From Heliobacterium mobile (GTDB lineage: Bacteria; Bacillota; Desulfitobacteriia; Heliobacteriales; Heliobacteriaceae), in the NCBI RefSeq assembly GCF_009720735.1, contig NZ_WNKU01000007.1, positions 62,001-126,000 on the forward strand: a stretch of DNA of 64,000 nt. Direction: 5' to 3'. The notes below the pieces were generated by a model. That model worked only from the letters and a program-made list of their open reading frames with translations, ran no database searches and was not told the origin of the DNA. This document shows positions 8,666-17,143 of this stretch, piece by piece (the stretch's first letter is position 1; the number at the start of each line of letters is the position of its first letter). The position numbers were made by a program, and so were the translations under genes.

Positions 8666-9901
8666 TTAATCCGGTTGAACGAGTGTTGGCGCCCAACAGA
8701 CCTCTTGGGCCGTGACAATTTTCGGGCTAAGGCGGGTGTAAAAGCCAGCTAATTCGTCAAACAGGCAAAATGTGCCGATCGTCGGGAGCAGGGAACGTTT
8801 GCGGATGCGACCGTTTCGCATGGCTGGAAAGAGGAGGGGTTCGGCATCGACACGTTCTTGATAAACTACGTCACCTTGCGGCAGATCGGTCATGGTCAAT
8901 GCGTCACAGTCGATAATCCCCAGACCTTCCCGGTTGTGCAGCGGTTTGATCATGACGGGACGGCCCAGCATCAGTTCCGGGTCGAGAGATGTGTAGGGAA
9001 TATATTGTTCTATCGCTTCCTGCCGTTGGTGCGATAGTTTCGGTTTTACGAGCCATAAGAGGGCAAAGAGAGCTTTCGAATGTAAGAGAAGGGTGGAAGG
9101 AGGGTTGATCAAACGCAGCTGCCCCTTTTCCATACAATCGATGAATTGAGGACCTCCTTGATCTCGAGCGTACCATTCTACGGAATAAAAGGATTGCAGA
9201 AAATCGACGGGGGAATTGCCTACACAGAGGCGTCCCGTTGAATTGATAGAGAGGTCTCGAACGTCTCCGATGAGAACTTTTCCAGGCCCATAGGCGGCTA
9301 AATTCTCCATGAACCGCAAGGTCGATAGTTCTTCGGGATCCGATGGGAAACCCACAATGGCCGTCACCGAATCGGCCTGTCCGCCCTGCCGGACGAAAGA
9401 ATCGCGTAAACTCCGGCGGAGGGTCTCATCGAGAGATTCATTTGGATCGGAAAGGGAACGATGATAAGTTCGGGCTACCTGAGGCTGCATGAGGCAAGAT
9501 TCAACCAGCCCGAAAGGGGTCTCGCTGTTAAACTCCAGCAGTTTCGGCCCTTGAACAGTCCAGTACCAGTCAAAGCGGCCCAAGGCTGTCAGCCAAGGCA
9601 GGCGTTGCCGTAAACAGTGAGCCTGCAGCGATTCGGGGATACCCAGAAAATCCAGCAGATCGGGATGACCTTCGATCACCTCTTGAACCGTGTGCAGCAG
9701 ATCGACTACCTGTTGGTGGGCACTGAGAAAGCGGCGATGCTCCTCGGAAGACATCACCAGGGCGTGCAAATTGTAAAAATGCTGCCCTCGCCCATCAAAG
9801 CTCCAGGTAAAGCCGAAAGCTTCTTCATAGCGGGCCACGTCCTCTTCCCAACGGTCCAAGTAAGCTTCTCGATCATCAGGCAGAATCGGGAAAAGCTGCA
9901 T
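8666..9901 (-). CDS. glutathionylspermidine synthase-like ATP-grasp ligase (YjfC/YgiC class)
   Basis: 411 aa, near the usual length for stand-alone members. The N-terminal half has the pre-ATP-grasp pattern with FDWYWT and LLEFNSETPFGLVES; the C-terminal half has VMIKPLHNREGLG and VYQERV typical of the ATP-binding fold. The amidase domain of bifunctional Gsp is absent. Relatives form amide bonds using ATP; the substrate of this clade is not established. AAGGAG lies 7 nt before the ATG. Position between DUF350 and a Ser/Gly-rich lipoprotein suggests ligation to a membrane or envelope substrate (inference). Confidence 0.85.
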   Translation of the reverse strand: MQLFPILPDDREAYLDRWEEDVARYEEAFGFTWSFDGRGQHFYNLHALVMSSEEHRRFLSAHQQVVDLLHTVQEVIEGHPDLLDFLGIPESLQAHCLRQRLPWLTALGRFDWYWTVQGPKLLEFNSETPFGLVESCLMQPQVARTYHRSLSDPNESLDETLRRSLRDSFVRQGGQADSVTAIVGFPSDPEELSTLRFMENLAAYGPGKVLIGDVRDLSINSTGRLCVGNSPVDFLQSFYSVEWYARDQGGPQFIDCMEKGQLRLINPPSTLLLHSKALFALLWLVKPKLSHQRQEAIEQYIPYTSLDPELMLGRPVMIKPLHNREGLGIIDCDALTMTDLPQGDVVYQERVDAEPLLFPAMRNGRIRKRSLLPTIGTFCLFDELAGFYTRLSPKIVTAQEVCWAPTLVQPD

Positions 9902-9931
9902 CGATGGACTCCTTCCAGTGATGAAATGATG

Positions 9932-10351
9932 CTAGAAGAGCAAAGGCCCCTGATACTCAGGCTTGCGGAACTCAAAATGGGGCCGATTGCCTGCCGATTC
10001 AGGATGGAACAAGCAGAGGTAAGCTAGACCCATGGCGCAAAGCCCTTCCGCGAGGAGGACGGCCGTTTCTTCATCGGTGACTGTCCAGCGCTGCAACAGC
10101 CACTGCGTCAGCGCTGCTTCCACCGTGGGAGCTGTCGGTTCCTTCATCTTGTATTGACCTGTTGTTTCGGGTAGTTGAACCAGCCAGTGCTCTTCCCGGC
10201 TGTTTTGCTCAGGATAATAAGTAATCAGATAGGGCTGTTGTTGTACTTCCAGATAGCCGAGTACTCCTTCCACGGCATCGGCGGACAAAGGAACGGAACG
10301 GTTCTCTTGCAGGGAAGCGATAGCTTGGGCGGAGTCGATAAAAAGTAACAT
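9932..10351 (-). CDS. hypothetical protein in the ATP-grasp/DUF350 operon
   Basis: 139 aa, soluble, mildly acidic, no cysteine-rich or transmembrane region except a short hydrophobic stretch near residue 105 (LLAEGLCAMGLAYLCLF). I do not recognise it. GAGGAGG lies 6 nt before the ATG, and gaps to both neighbours are 19-30 bp, so it is translated within the operon. It occupies the position that small accessory genes take in yjf-type clusters, but I see no specific similarity to YjfI or YjfK. Confidence 0.6.
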   Translation of the reverse strand: MLLFIDSAQAIASLQENRSVPLSADAVEGVLGYLEVQQQPYLITYYPEQNSREEHWLVQLPETTGQYKMKEPTAPTVEAALTQWLLQRWTVTDEETAVLLAEGLCAMGLAYLCLFHPESAGNRPHFEFRKPEYQGPLLF

Positions 10352-10370
10352 GGGCGACCTCCTCTTTCAA

Positions 10371-10895
10371 TTAACCGCCTGAGGACGAACTTCCTGATCC
10401 GGAACTGCCTCGAGCACCAGACGAAGAAGATCCGAAGCTGGACTTCGAACCGCCGGAGCCAAAGATGCTGCCCGATGAGCTGCTGGAACTTCCGCTCGAT
10501 TTCCGCACTACATTGCCAGTCCCTTGAGAGGTTGTCGGTTTCACATAACCGGGATTGCTATTCCAGGATGGCGGGTGTTTTGCTCCCGTATAAGGCACGT
10601 AAGTTCCGTTTTTGCGAGAAACCATGGTAGCCCCATCCCAAGATCCCGTGAAGGAACGGTATGGGTAATAGCTGCCGCCGTGATAGATAAAGAGGTCATC
10701 ATCATCTTCTTCCTCTTCCATGACGACCCCGTCATCGGAATAGGCGGTTTGATCATCCGCAGGGGGAGGGGGATCGGAGTCACAACCAAGGGCTGTCAAA
10801 GTTAACCCCAGAATGGAGAGCACGGCAAGCGTCTTTTGATAAGGTATCCGCTTTGGTATTTCCTTTTCCGTCTCTGAATTGGCCACTTCAGGCAC
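10371..10895 (-). CDS. Ser/Gly-rich putative lipoprotein (YgiB/YjfM-like)
   Basis: 174 aa. A hydrophobic segment LAVLSILGLTLTALGC gives a signal with an atypical lipobox (ALGC), then a proline and acidic stretch (MEEEEDDDD). The middle has aromatic repeats YHGGSYYPYRSF and the last 60 residues are a Ser/Gly repeat ending SSGSGSSSSGG. This matches DUF1190-like YgiB/YjfM proteins, which have Ser/Gly tails. GTG at 10895 is 8 nt from AAAGGAG; the GTG at 10904 overlaps the RBS. First gene of the operon; a plausible acceptor for the ATP-grasp enzyme, which is inference. Confidence 0.65.
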   Translation of the reverse strand: MPEVANSETEKEIPKRIPYQKTLAVLSILGLTLTALGCDSDPPPPADDQTAYSDDGVVMEEEEDDDDLFIYHGGSYYPYRSFTGSWDGATMVSRKNGTYVPYTGAKHPPSWNSNPGYVKPTTSQGTGNVVRKSSGSSSSSSGSIFGSGGSKSSFGSSSSGARGSSGSGSSSSGG

Positions 10896-11044
10896 CGAGA
10901 TCACTCCTTTCTGGGTTCAAGACGACCCAGTCGGTCTAACAGATCCTTCCTCGATAATCATATTCAATGGCATTTTTATCGAGACGGGGATATTGCGTAA
11001 TAGAGGACTTGTTCGACGAAGGATTAAAAAAACCTACAAGAAAA

Positions 11045-11090
11045 ATGAAAAACCGGAGGCCACCTGTAACAGGGTTCCTCCGGTTTGACG
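11045..11090 (-). terminator. Terminator of rpsF-rpsR
   Basis: AAACCGGAGG (11050-11059) pairs with CCTCCGGTTT (11077-11086), with an inner CCTGT/ACAGG stem. The A-rich stretch before it provides the T run on the minus strand. Confidence 0.8.
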
Positions 11091-11098
11091 TACTTTGA

Positions 11099-11359
11099 TT
11101 ATTCTGCAACGGTAAATGGCAGCAGGGCAACGTGACGGGCCCGCTTGATGGCCAAGGTCAGTTGACGCTGGTGCTTAGCGCAGCAGCCTGATACACGGCG
11201 GGGAAGAATTTTACCCCGTTCCGTGATGTACTTGCGCAGTTTGCCGACTTCTTTGTACTCGACTTTTTCAATCTTGTCGACGCAGAAGAAGCAAATGCGG
11301 CGGCGGGGACGACGACCTTTCCGGCCTTTGCGTTCCGGCTTATCACCACGATCTTGCAT
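11099..11359 (-). CDS. rpsR: 30S ribosomal protein S18
   Basis: 86 aa. Contains the S18 core [24 protein letters not shown] and the C-terminal [21 protein letters not shown]. Cysteines at FFC and GCCAKHQ make this the zinc-ribbon (C+) form, relevant to zinc economy. S18 binds S6 on the small-subunit platform. AAAGGAGG precedes the ATG. It lies 44 bp after rpsF without ssb between them, unlike the common Firmicute order rpsF-ssb-rpsR. Confidence 0.97.
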   Translation of the reverse strand: MQDRGDKPERKGRKGRRPRRRICFFCVDKIEKVEYKEVGKLRKYITERGKILPRRVSGCCAKHQRQLTLAIKRARHVALLPFTVAE

Positions 11360-11403
11360 GCGTTAAACCTCCTTTACCCTTAAAGATTGACGAATCGTAC
11401 CCT

Positions 11404-11694
11404 TTACTTCTCGTCTTTACGGATGACGAGGAACCGGACGATGTCATCGGAAATCCGCATGACCCGATCCAGCTCGTGGGCGACAGCAGGCTCGCCTTTG
11501 AAGGTGATGAGGACATAAAAGGCCTCTTTCAACTTCTTGATCTCGTACTGGAGCCGGCGCTTTCCCCACTTGTCAGCTTTGACGATTTCGCCACCTTGTT
11601 GGGTAATGAGGTTGACGAACTTGTCGACGACCCCCTGGAAAGCTTCTTCTTCCATGTTGGGGCGGATTAAAATCATCGCTTCGTATTCGCGCAC
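11404..11694 (-). CDS. rpsF: 30S ribosomal protein S6
   Basis: 96 aa. The N-terminus REYEAMILIRP and the core KWGKRRLQYEIKKLKEAFYVLI are diagnostic of S6. It forms a heterodimer with S18. The GTG start has GGGAGG eight bases upstream. It is the first gene of the unit, behind a sigma-A promoter and a structured leader. Confidence 0.97.
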   Translation of the reverse strand: MREYEAMILIRPNMEEEAFQGVVDKFVNLITQQGGEIVKADKWGKRRLQYEIKKLKEAFYVLITFKGEPAVAHELDRVMRISDDIVRFLVIRKDEK

Positions 11695-11699
11695 AATGG

Positions 11700-11750
11700 C
11701 ACCTCCCTTCGGACGTATGGCCCCACCTCAAGGTGTGGGGCAGGGAGTGG
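11700..11750 (-). promoter_or_regulatory. putative S6:S18 leader RNA
   Basis: Directly upstream of rpsF, nested stems can form: an outer CTCCCT/AGGGAG (11703-11708 with 11742-11747) that sequesters the Shine-Dalgarno site, and an inner GCCCCA/TGGGGC (11720-11725 with 11736-11741). A leader bound by the S6-S18 dimer for autoregulation is known in many bacteria at this place. I cannot confirm the conserved bulge from sequence alone. Confidence 0.45.
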
Positions 11751-11774
11751 CGTTTATGTTAGCCACATTTATGA

Positions 11775-11803
11775 AATATACCATAGAACGAAGGAGAGTG
11801 CAA
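11775..11803 (-). promoter_or_regulatory. rpsF promoter
   Basis: On the minus strand TTGCAC (11803-11798) and TATATT (11780-11775) are separated by 17 nt, a good sigma-A promoter that would start transcription near 11768, above the leader. Confidence 0.7.
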
Positions 11804-11927
11804 GGGAAATTAGTAGAAAACCGTTTTTACGCAACTACAAAAGGTAAGTCTTTTCTATTAATCGTGCTCTCTATGGAAAATAGGTGGTGTTGGAACTACA
11901 AGAGAGGGAGTGACGAGGGAATGAAAA

Positions 11928-12137
11928 CTAGGAGATGACGTCGTATCCGGCGTCTTCGATAGCCTCTTTGATGACGTCTACGCTGGTTTGCGTTCCGTCA
12001 AAAGAAATGGCTACTTCTTTAGCTGCCAAGTTGACTTCTGCTTTACTCACCCCGGTCAGATTGTTTAAAGCCTTTTCAACAGCCGCTTTACAGTGTCCGC
12101 AAGACATTCCTTCTACTTTCAGGGTAATGTCGGTCAT
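11928..12137 (-). CDS. copZ: copper chaperone CopZ
   Basis: 69 aa heavy-metal-associated domain with the Cu(I) site GMSCGHC and the ferredoxin-like pattern ending DAGYDVIS. It hands Cu(I) to the P-type ATPase CopA and to the repressor CsoR. A GGAGGAG site precedes the ATG. It lies 36 bp downstream of copA on the same strand, so it is probably the last gene of csoR-copA-copZ. Confidence 0.93.
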   Translation of the reverse strand: MTDITLKVEGMSCGHCKAAVEKALNNLTGVSKAEVNLAAKEVAISFDGTQTSVDVIKEAIEDAGYDVIS

Positions 12138-12173
12138 GGAAAACTCCTCCTATACTTTTATGAAATGTTTATC

Positions 12174-14693
12174 TTAAGCCCTGTCGTAGGGCCGGACCCC
12201 CCGCAACCGCAACGCATTCGCCACGACCGAGACAGAACTGAAGGCCATGGCCCCGCCGGCGATAACCGGATTTAATAAACCTGCTGCTGCCACGGGAATC
12301 CCCAAACTGTTGTAAATCATCGCCCAAAACAGGTTCTGCCGGATGTTGCTCATCGTGGCCCGGCTGAGGCGGATGGCCGCCACGATAGCTCTCAGATCGC
12401 CTGACATGAGGGTTACATCGGCCGCTTCCATAGCTACGTCCGTACCGGTGCCGATGGCCATGCCCACGTCAGCCGTTGCGAGTGCAGGCGCGTCGTTGAT
12501 GCCGTCACCGACCATGGCCACCACATGGCCCTCTTCTTTGCGTTTTTTCACATTCAGAGCCTTATCTTCCGGGAGAACTTCAGCGATGACGTGGTCTATA
12601 CCCGCCTGCTGGGCGATGGCTTCGGCGGTGCGACGGTTATCGCCGGTGATCATCCAGACTTGAATCCCCATCGATTTTAGAGCCGAGACAGCTTCCGCCG
12701 AAGTCTCCTTGATGGTATCGGCTACGGCGATCACTGCTGCGGCGGAATGGTCCACAGCCATAAACATAGCCGTTTTCCCTTCTGATTCCAACGTTTCGGC
12801 GATCGCTTCAAAAACGGCAAAGGGGACGTTGTTTTCTGTCAGCAGTTTACGTGTTCCCAAAAGAATGGAATGACCATCGACAGTAGCTTTGACGCCCCGG
12901 CCGGGAATCGCCTGAAAAGATTCGGCATCGGCCAAGGAGGGGGTTGCTTGCTGAGCGTTTTTTACGATCGCTTCGGCCAATGGGTGTTCAGAAGATTTTT
13001 CCGCTTGGCCGGCCCACTGCAGCAGCGTTGCCTCTTGACCGATAAAGTCACCGAGTACGATGAAATCAGTCAGTTCCGGTTTCCCTTTCGTAATCGTGCC
13101 TGTTTTGTCGAGAATGACAGCGCTGATCTTGTGAGCCTTCTCCAGGTGCTCCCCGCCCTTGAAGAGAATGCCATTTTCCGCGCCTTTCCCGGTGCCCACC
13201 ATGATCGATGTCGGCGTGGCTAGCCCCAAGGCACAAGGACAGGCGATGACCAGAACGGCGGTAAAGTTGAGCAGTGCCCGGGTAAAGTTCCCCGGTTCGA
13301 GCAGGAAGTACCAAAGGAGGAAGGTGACGACGGCTAACGTCACGACAGCCGGCACGAAGTAGCCGGATATCTTGTCAGCCATGCGCTGAATCGGGGCTTT
13401 AGAACCTTGGGCCTCTTCGACGACGCGGATGATTTGGGCGAGAGCTGTATCCTTGCCCACTTTGGTGGCTCGGAACTTGAAGCTTCCGTGCTTATTGATC
13501 GTCGCTCCGATGACGGCGTCACCGGGTTTTTTATCGACAGGTAAGCTTTCCCCAGTCAACATGGATTCATCTACGGCGGACAAGCCTTCTTCCACGACGC
13601 CGTCGACAGGTATTTTTTCGCCAGGCCGAACGATAACCCTATCGCCCGCCATGACCAACTCGAGGGGAATATCCATCTCCCTGCCGTCACGGACGACGCG
13701 GGCTGTCTTCGCTTGTAACCCCATCAGTTTTTTGATGGCTTCCGATGTCCGTCCCTTGGCCACAGCCTCTAAAGTCTTACCGAGCAGGATCAGGGTAATC
13801 AGGATAGAGCCTGTTTCATAATAGACATGGTGGACATGGGGAGAGAAAAAGGTAAAGTAGACGCTATAGATGTAGGCGGCGGACGTACCTAAGGCGACCA
13901 ACACGTCCATGTTGGCGCTGCTGTTTTTCAAAGCCTTGTAGGCGCCCCGGTAGAACTGCCAACCGACGCCGAACTGAACCGGTGTCGCCAGGAGGAATTG
14001 CGTGTACTGGGACGTCAGCCAGTAGGGAAGGACAAAGCCGCTCATCTCAGCGATCATGATCAGCAGCATCGGAAACGACAAGAGGGCCGAGAGACCAAAG
14101 AGAAGCCATTGGCGGCGAAGGCGTTGCTCTCGCTCGGCCTGTTCCCGGTCGGTCCCTTCAGCGTTTTCGACCAGTCGAGCTTGAAAGCCTAAAGTGAGGA
14201 TGGCATTGATGATCTCAGCGTTTCCCAGCTCACCGGGGTAGTACTGGATGACTGCTTTTTCCGTAGCTAAATTGACCGAGGCAGTAATGATGCCGGGCAA
14301 GCGGTTCAGCTTTTTTTCGATCCGTGCCGCGCAGGCAGCACAAGACATGCCGCCGACGGAGAGCTCTAATCGCTCTGTCGGCACCCCAAAGCCGAGGTCG
14401 TTGATTTTTTGCACAAAGGCATCAATACCGGTCTGACGGGGATTGAACTCGACAGTCGCTTTTTCCAGGGCCAAGTTCACATTGCATTCCAGCACGCCTG
14501 GAATCTTGCGTAAACTTCGCTCAATCCGGCTCGAACAGGCGGCACAACTCATGCCGGTCACGGGAAGGGTCACTCGAACAGACGACCCGATCGGTCTCTT
14601 TGGATCTTTTTGTACGGTTTCCGTTGTCTGTTCTGGTGCAACCGCACAAGCAGATTTACTGCAAGATTTCGATGAATCTGTCCCATTTGACAT
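12174..14693 (-). CDS. copA: Cu(I)-exporting P-type ATPase CopA
   Basis: 839 aa. Two N-terminal metal-binding domains with CAAC motifs (residues 50-53 and about 117-120), eight membrane segments, the transmembrane C485-P-C487 copper site, the phosphorylation loop D529-KTGT, TGES in the actuator domain and GDGINDAP in the hinge. The far N-terminus has extra cysteines (SCSKSAC). It exports Cu(I) from the cytoplasm. GGGAGGA precedes the ATG. The upstream gap to csoR holds a repeat element, so copA may be read from the csoR promoter through it. Confidence 0.96.
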   Translation of the reverse strand: MSNGTDSSKSCSKSACAVAPEQTTETVQKDPKRPIGSSVRVTLPVTGMSCAACSSRIERSLRKIPGVLECNVNLALEKATVEFNPRQTGIDAFVQKINDLGFGVPTERLELSVGGMSCAACAARIEKKLNRLPGIITASVNLATEKAVIQYYPGELGNAEIINAILTLGFQARLVENAEGTDREQAEREQRLRRQWLLFGLSALLSFPMLLIMIAEMSGFVLPYWLTSQYTQFLLATPVQFGVGWQFYRGAYKALKNSSANMDVLVALGTSAAYIYSVYFTFFSPHVHHVYYETGSILITLILLGKTLEAVAKGRTSEAIKKLMGLQAKTARVVRDGREMDIPLELVMAGDRVIVRPGEKIPVDGVVEEGLSAVDESMLTGESLPVDKKPGDAVIGATINKHGSFKFRATKVGKDTALAQIIRVVEEAQGSKAPIQRMADKISGYFVPAVVTLAVVTFLLWYFLLEPGNFTRALLNFTAVLVIACPCALGLATPTSIMVGTGKGAENGILFKGGEHLEKAHKISAVILDKTGTITKGKPELTDFIVLGDFIGQEATLLQWAGQAEKSSEHPLAEAIVKNAQQATPSLADAESFQAIPGRGVKATVDGHSILLGTRKLLTENNVPFAVFEAIAETLESEGKTAMFMAVDHSAAAVIAVADTIKETSAEAVSALKSMGIQVWMITGDNRRTAEAIAQQAGIDHVIAEVLPEDKALNVKKRKEEGHVVAMVGDGINDAPALATADVGMAIGTGTDVAMEAADVTLMSGDLRAIVAAIRLSRATMSNIRQNLFWAMIYNSLGIPVAAAGLLNPVIAGGAMAFSSVSVVANALRLRGVRPYDRA

Positions 14694-14774
14694 TTTTGAG
14701 TCCTCCCTTCAACTATCGAATGGAGGGGAGCCATTCTTAAAAAATGAAATCTTACGTCAAAAAATATAAGGTGA

Positions 14775-14956
14775 AATCTGGGGTGTAATGACGGAGCGAG
14801 CGATTTGGGCGGAGCGGCGTCGTGAGCGAAAGTTGCGAAGCGGAAAAAGCGCGCTACGGTTCACATGCAGAAAAACCCAGAGGTTTGGCGCGCCCGCGGA
14901 GCAACCGAGCAAACAGCCGCGGAGCCCTTAGCGAGCGGAATCATTACACCCCGATT
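14775..14956. repeat. MITE-like element with terminal inverted repeats
   Basis: A 182-bp non-coding segment between csoR and copA starts AATCTGGGGTGTAATGA (14775-14791) and ends with its inverse TCATTACACCCCGATT (14941-14956). The interior is GC-rich with many GCGAGCG-like words. About 61 bp of its left end recurs, inverted and with scattered changes, at 34065-34125. There is no ORF, so mobility would need a transposase in trans. No clear target duplication is visible. Confidence 0.65.
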
Positions 14957-14991
14957 CAGCACAATGTTCCACCAAGTGAAAGATTAGTCTG

Positions 14992-15282
14992 TTACTTCAT
15001 AAACCGATCCAATACATCGATCAGTTCATCGACCATCTCATCGCCTCGGTTTTCCTTGATGGCGGACGTCACACATCCCCGGGTATGACTGTCGAGAATG
15101 GAAAGGCCCACTTTTTGCAGTCCTGCCCGAGAGGCGCTGATCTGTAGAAGGATATCGACACAGTATCGGTCGTCTTCAATCATTTTAGTGATTCCCCGAA
15201 CTTGACCTTCCAGGCGGCGCATGCGGTTGAGCAAATCCTGCTTGTTCCGTTGAGACACCATGGAGTGAGCGTTCTTTTCCAT
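14992..15282 (-). CDS. csoR: copper-sensing repressor CsoR
   Basis: 96 aa, all-helical. The Cu(I) ligands Cys-x(n)-His-x3-Cys are present in YCVDIL and DSHTRGCV, with RMRRLEGQVRGI typical of CsoR/RcnR. Copper binding releases it from DNA. AAGGAGG lies 7 nt before the ATG. A matching operator lies just upstream at 15308-15325, giving autoregulation and control of copA-copZ. Confidence 0.95.
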   Translation of the reverse strand: MEKNAHSMVSQRNKQDLLNRMRRLEGQVRGITKMIEDDRYCVDILLQISASRAGLQKVGLSILDSHTRGCVTSAIKENRGDEMVDELIDVLDRFMK

Positions 15283-15304
15283 CGCTCAATCCTCCTTGCT
15301 ATTT

Positions 15305-15325
15305 ACCATACCCCCCGTAGGGTAT
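15305..15325 (-). promoter_or_regulatory. csoR operator over the -10 region
   Basis: ATACCC (15308-15313) and GGGTAT (15320-15325) form an inverted repeat around CCCGTA, the usual CsoR box pattern. On the minus strand its end merges into TATGGT (15310-15305), a likely -10, so the repressor would mask the promoter. No good -35 is visible. Confidence 0.7.
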
Positions 15326-15691
15326 CTAGTGCGAATTTACTCCAAAATACATAAGATGTCAACAGATACTTTTGCCCAAAGGATCCACAAGGAATTCCTG
15401 TTTCCAAAAAGGAATCCGCCCATAAGCAGCGAAATACAACAATTACTAAAAAAGCATTGAACGATGAATCAGCGACGCAGGGGGGCAGCGAATGGGGCAC
15501 GAAAGAGATCGAAAAGAAGATGACCATGGGGAAAAGGATATTTTCCTCGTAAGCACGAATATATGTAACCGACAAATCCCCTTGGCCCATAAAACATCTG
15601 GCATCTTGGACACAACATTTGCGTTTTACAAGAAATCGACAGGCGCAAGTCAGTCTATTGTGTCCCCATGCATAAAGGCAGGTTTTTCCTC
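15326..15691. other. Intergenic stretch without a clear gene
   Basis: 366 bp between the csoR operator and the RsbW-like gene. Both strands lack ORFs with RBS. It must hold the promoter of the downstream gene; TTGGACA near 15608 is only a weak -35 candidate. No terminator or repeat is visible. Confidence 0.5.
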
Positions 15692-16159
15692 ATGACAGCG
15701 ACAAAAGTTTTTCGTTTTGCCAGTTGTCTCGGAAATATTGAAAAAGCAGTGGAGCAAATCCTTGATGAGGTGCGAACCCTCCCCTGGGAACCGATGGATT
15801 TGGACTTTATCAAACTCGCATTGATCGAAGCGCTTGTAAACTCTGTCGTCCATGGGAACAAGGAACATCCGGACAAATGGGTGACTGTTTGTTATGGGGT
15901 GGTCGGAGGACGCTTTCTGATGGAAGCGACCGACGAAGGCCCTGGCTTTAATCCTGACGTTCGAAAAGACTACGACCTGCTGAGTGAGACGGGACGAGGC
16001 TTGCTGCTCATCCGAGCGGCGATGGATGAAGTCACTTTTAATCAAAAAGGAAATTCTATCCGTCTGGTTAAATTTATCCCTCAGGCAGCGAGTTCTTCCA
16101 TGGAAGCGAACTGTCTGCGGGGGGACGGGGCTTTCCCATTACGAAAGGAGGAACAGTGA
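15692..16159 (+). CDS. RsbW/SpoIIAB-like anti-sigma regulatory ATPase
   Basis: 155 aa GHKL-type ATPase: N box ALIEALVNSVVHGN, G1 box ATDEGPGFNPD, G2 box TGRGLLLI. Such proteins phosphorylate an anti-sigma antagonist or bind a sigma factor; partners are not adjacent. ATG at 15692 follows AAAGGCAGG nine bases upstream; the ATG at 15668 lacks an RBS. Overlap by the RBS region with cheW suggests co-transcription and a possible link to signalling. Confidence 0.8.
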   Translation: MTATKVFRFASCLGNIEKAVEQILDEVRTLPWEPMDLDFIKLALIEALVNSVVHGNKEHPDKWVTVCYGVVGGRFLMEATDEGPGFNPDVRKDYDLLSETGRGLLLIRAAMDEVTFNQKGNSIRLVKFIPQAASSSMEANCLRGDGAFPLRKEEQ

Positions 16160-16161
16160 AC

Positions 16162-16635
16162 ATGAGCGAACTGAGAGTAGATTCAGGAGAAATACAACTC
16201 GTCGTTTTTAAATTAGGAACGGAAGAGTATGGTGTTCCCATTACACAGGTACAAGAGATCAACCGGTTGATTACACCGACGAAAATTCCCCAAGCGCCAA
16301 GCTTTGTCGAGGGGATTATCAACCTGCGGGGGAATATCATTCCCATCATCGACTTGAAAAAGCGCTTTGGCCTCGCCCTGGAAGAATACACGGCAAATAC
16401 GCGGATCATCGTTGTCAATGTAGGCAAACATACGGTAGGTATCATCGTCGATGCCGTCACTGAGGTGCTGCGATTAGCTACCGTTTCTATTGAGCCGCCG
16501 CCGCCGATGATTTCCAGTATTGCCGTCGATTACCTGAAAGGTGTCGGCAAGGTGGGCGAGCGTTTGCTGATCCTCTTGGATTTGGACAAAATTTTGACAG
16601 AACGGGAACAGGCCCAATTGGCCGGAGCCCTTTAA
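16162..16635 (+). CDS. cheW: chemotaxis coupling protein CheW
   Basis: 157 aa. Typical CheW core: LVVFKLGTEEYGVPITQVQEI near the start, the loop FVEGIINLRGNIIPIIDL and VGIIVDAVTEVLRL. It couples receptors to CheA. ATG at 16162 is 10 nt after GGAGG; a GTG at 16156 overlapping the preceding stop is an alternative. No cheA is nearby; it could serve the soluble receptor at 1732, which is inference. Confidence 0.92.
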   Translation: MSELRVDSGEIQLVVFKLGTEEYGVPITQVQEINRLITPTKIPQAPSFVEGIINLRGNIIPIIDLKKRFGLALEEYTANTRIIVVNVGKHTVGIIVDAVTEVLRLATVSIEPPPPMISSIAVDYLKGVGKVGERLLILLDLDKILTEREQAQLAGAL

Positions 16636-16645
16636 AGCAAGCAAA

Positions 16646-16682
16646 CCAAAACCCTGTAGTATAAGCAGGGTTTTGGCTTTTA
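16646..16682 (+). terminator. Terminator after cheW
   Basis: Perfect 11-bp stem CCAAAACCCTG (16646-16656) with CAGGGTTTTGG (16666-16676), followed by CTTTTA. Confidence 0.85.
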
Positions 16683-16738
16683 TGCTTAGGTTATACTATT
16701 CTCAAGATGAAATACATACGAAACGGAGCGACGACTCT

Positions 16739-17143
16739 GTGGAACCGATGGCTATCGGCTGTGACATTGTGGAAATTGCCCGCATTCGGGAGGCGGCGGA
16801 ACGGCACCCACGCTTTGTAGAGCGGGTTTTTTCCACGGCCGAGATCGTGGAGTGCCGGCAAAAAACCAATCCCTGGCCTTCCTTTGCCGCCCGTTTCGCC
16901 GCCAAGGAGGCCGTTATCAAAGCCATGCCGGGTGATTTCGTTCCCCCGTTGACGGAGATGGAAATTCTGAAGGATACGACGGGAAAACCGCAAGTGCATT
17001 TTACTGGCCTCACTGCAGAATATGCGGCCAAGTCGGGATGGAAACGCTGGGCTGTCAGTTTGTCTCATGAACGGACCCATGCCATCGCCACCGTGATCGC
17101 TTGGGGCCGGCCAGAGGAGGGGACAAACGAATGCGACTGGTAA
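16739..17143 (+). CDS. acpS: holo-[acyl-carrier-protein] synthase
   Basis: 134 aa. Transfers 4'-phosphopantetheine from CoA to ACP. The N-terminal GCDIVEIARI carries the Mg-binding Asp, and FAARFAAKEAVIKAM and SLSHERTHAIA complete the active site. GTG at 16739 has GGAG ten bases upstream; ATG at 16748 is an alternative. It overlaps nnr by 13 bp; the acpS-nnr-CBS-alr-ndoAI order resembles Bacillus. Confidence 0.95.
   Translation: MEPMAIGCDIVEIARIREAAERHPRFVERVFSTAEIVECRQKTNPWPSFAARFAAKEAVIKAMPGDFVPPLTEMEILKDTTGKPQVHFTGLTAEYAAKSGWKRWAVSLSHERTHAIATVIAWGRPEEGTNECDW

Noticed and set aside
15305-15325. Terminator for csoR region
   Set aside because: The inverted repeat is short, has no T run and sits upstream of the csoR start, fitting an operator.
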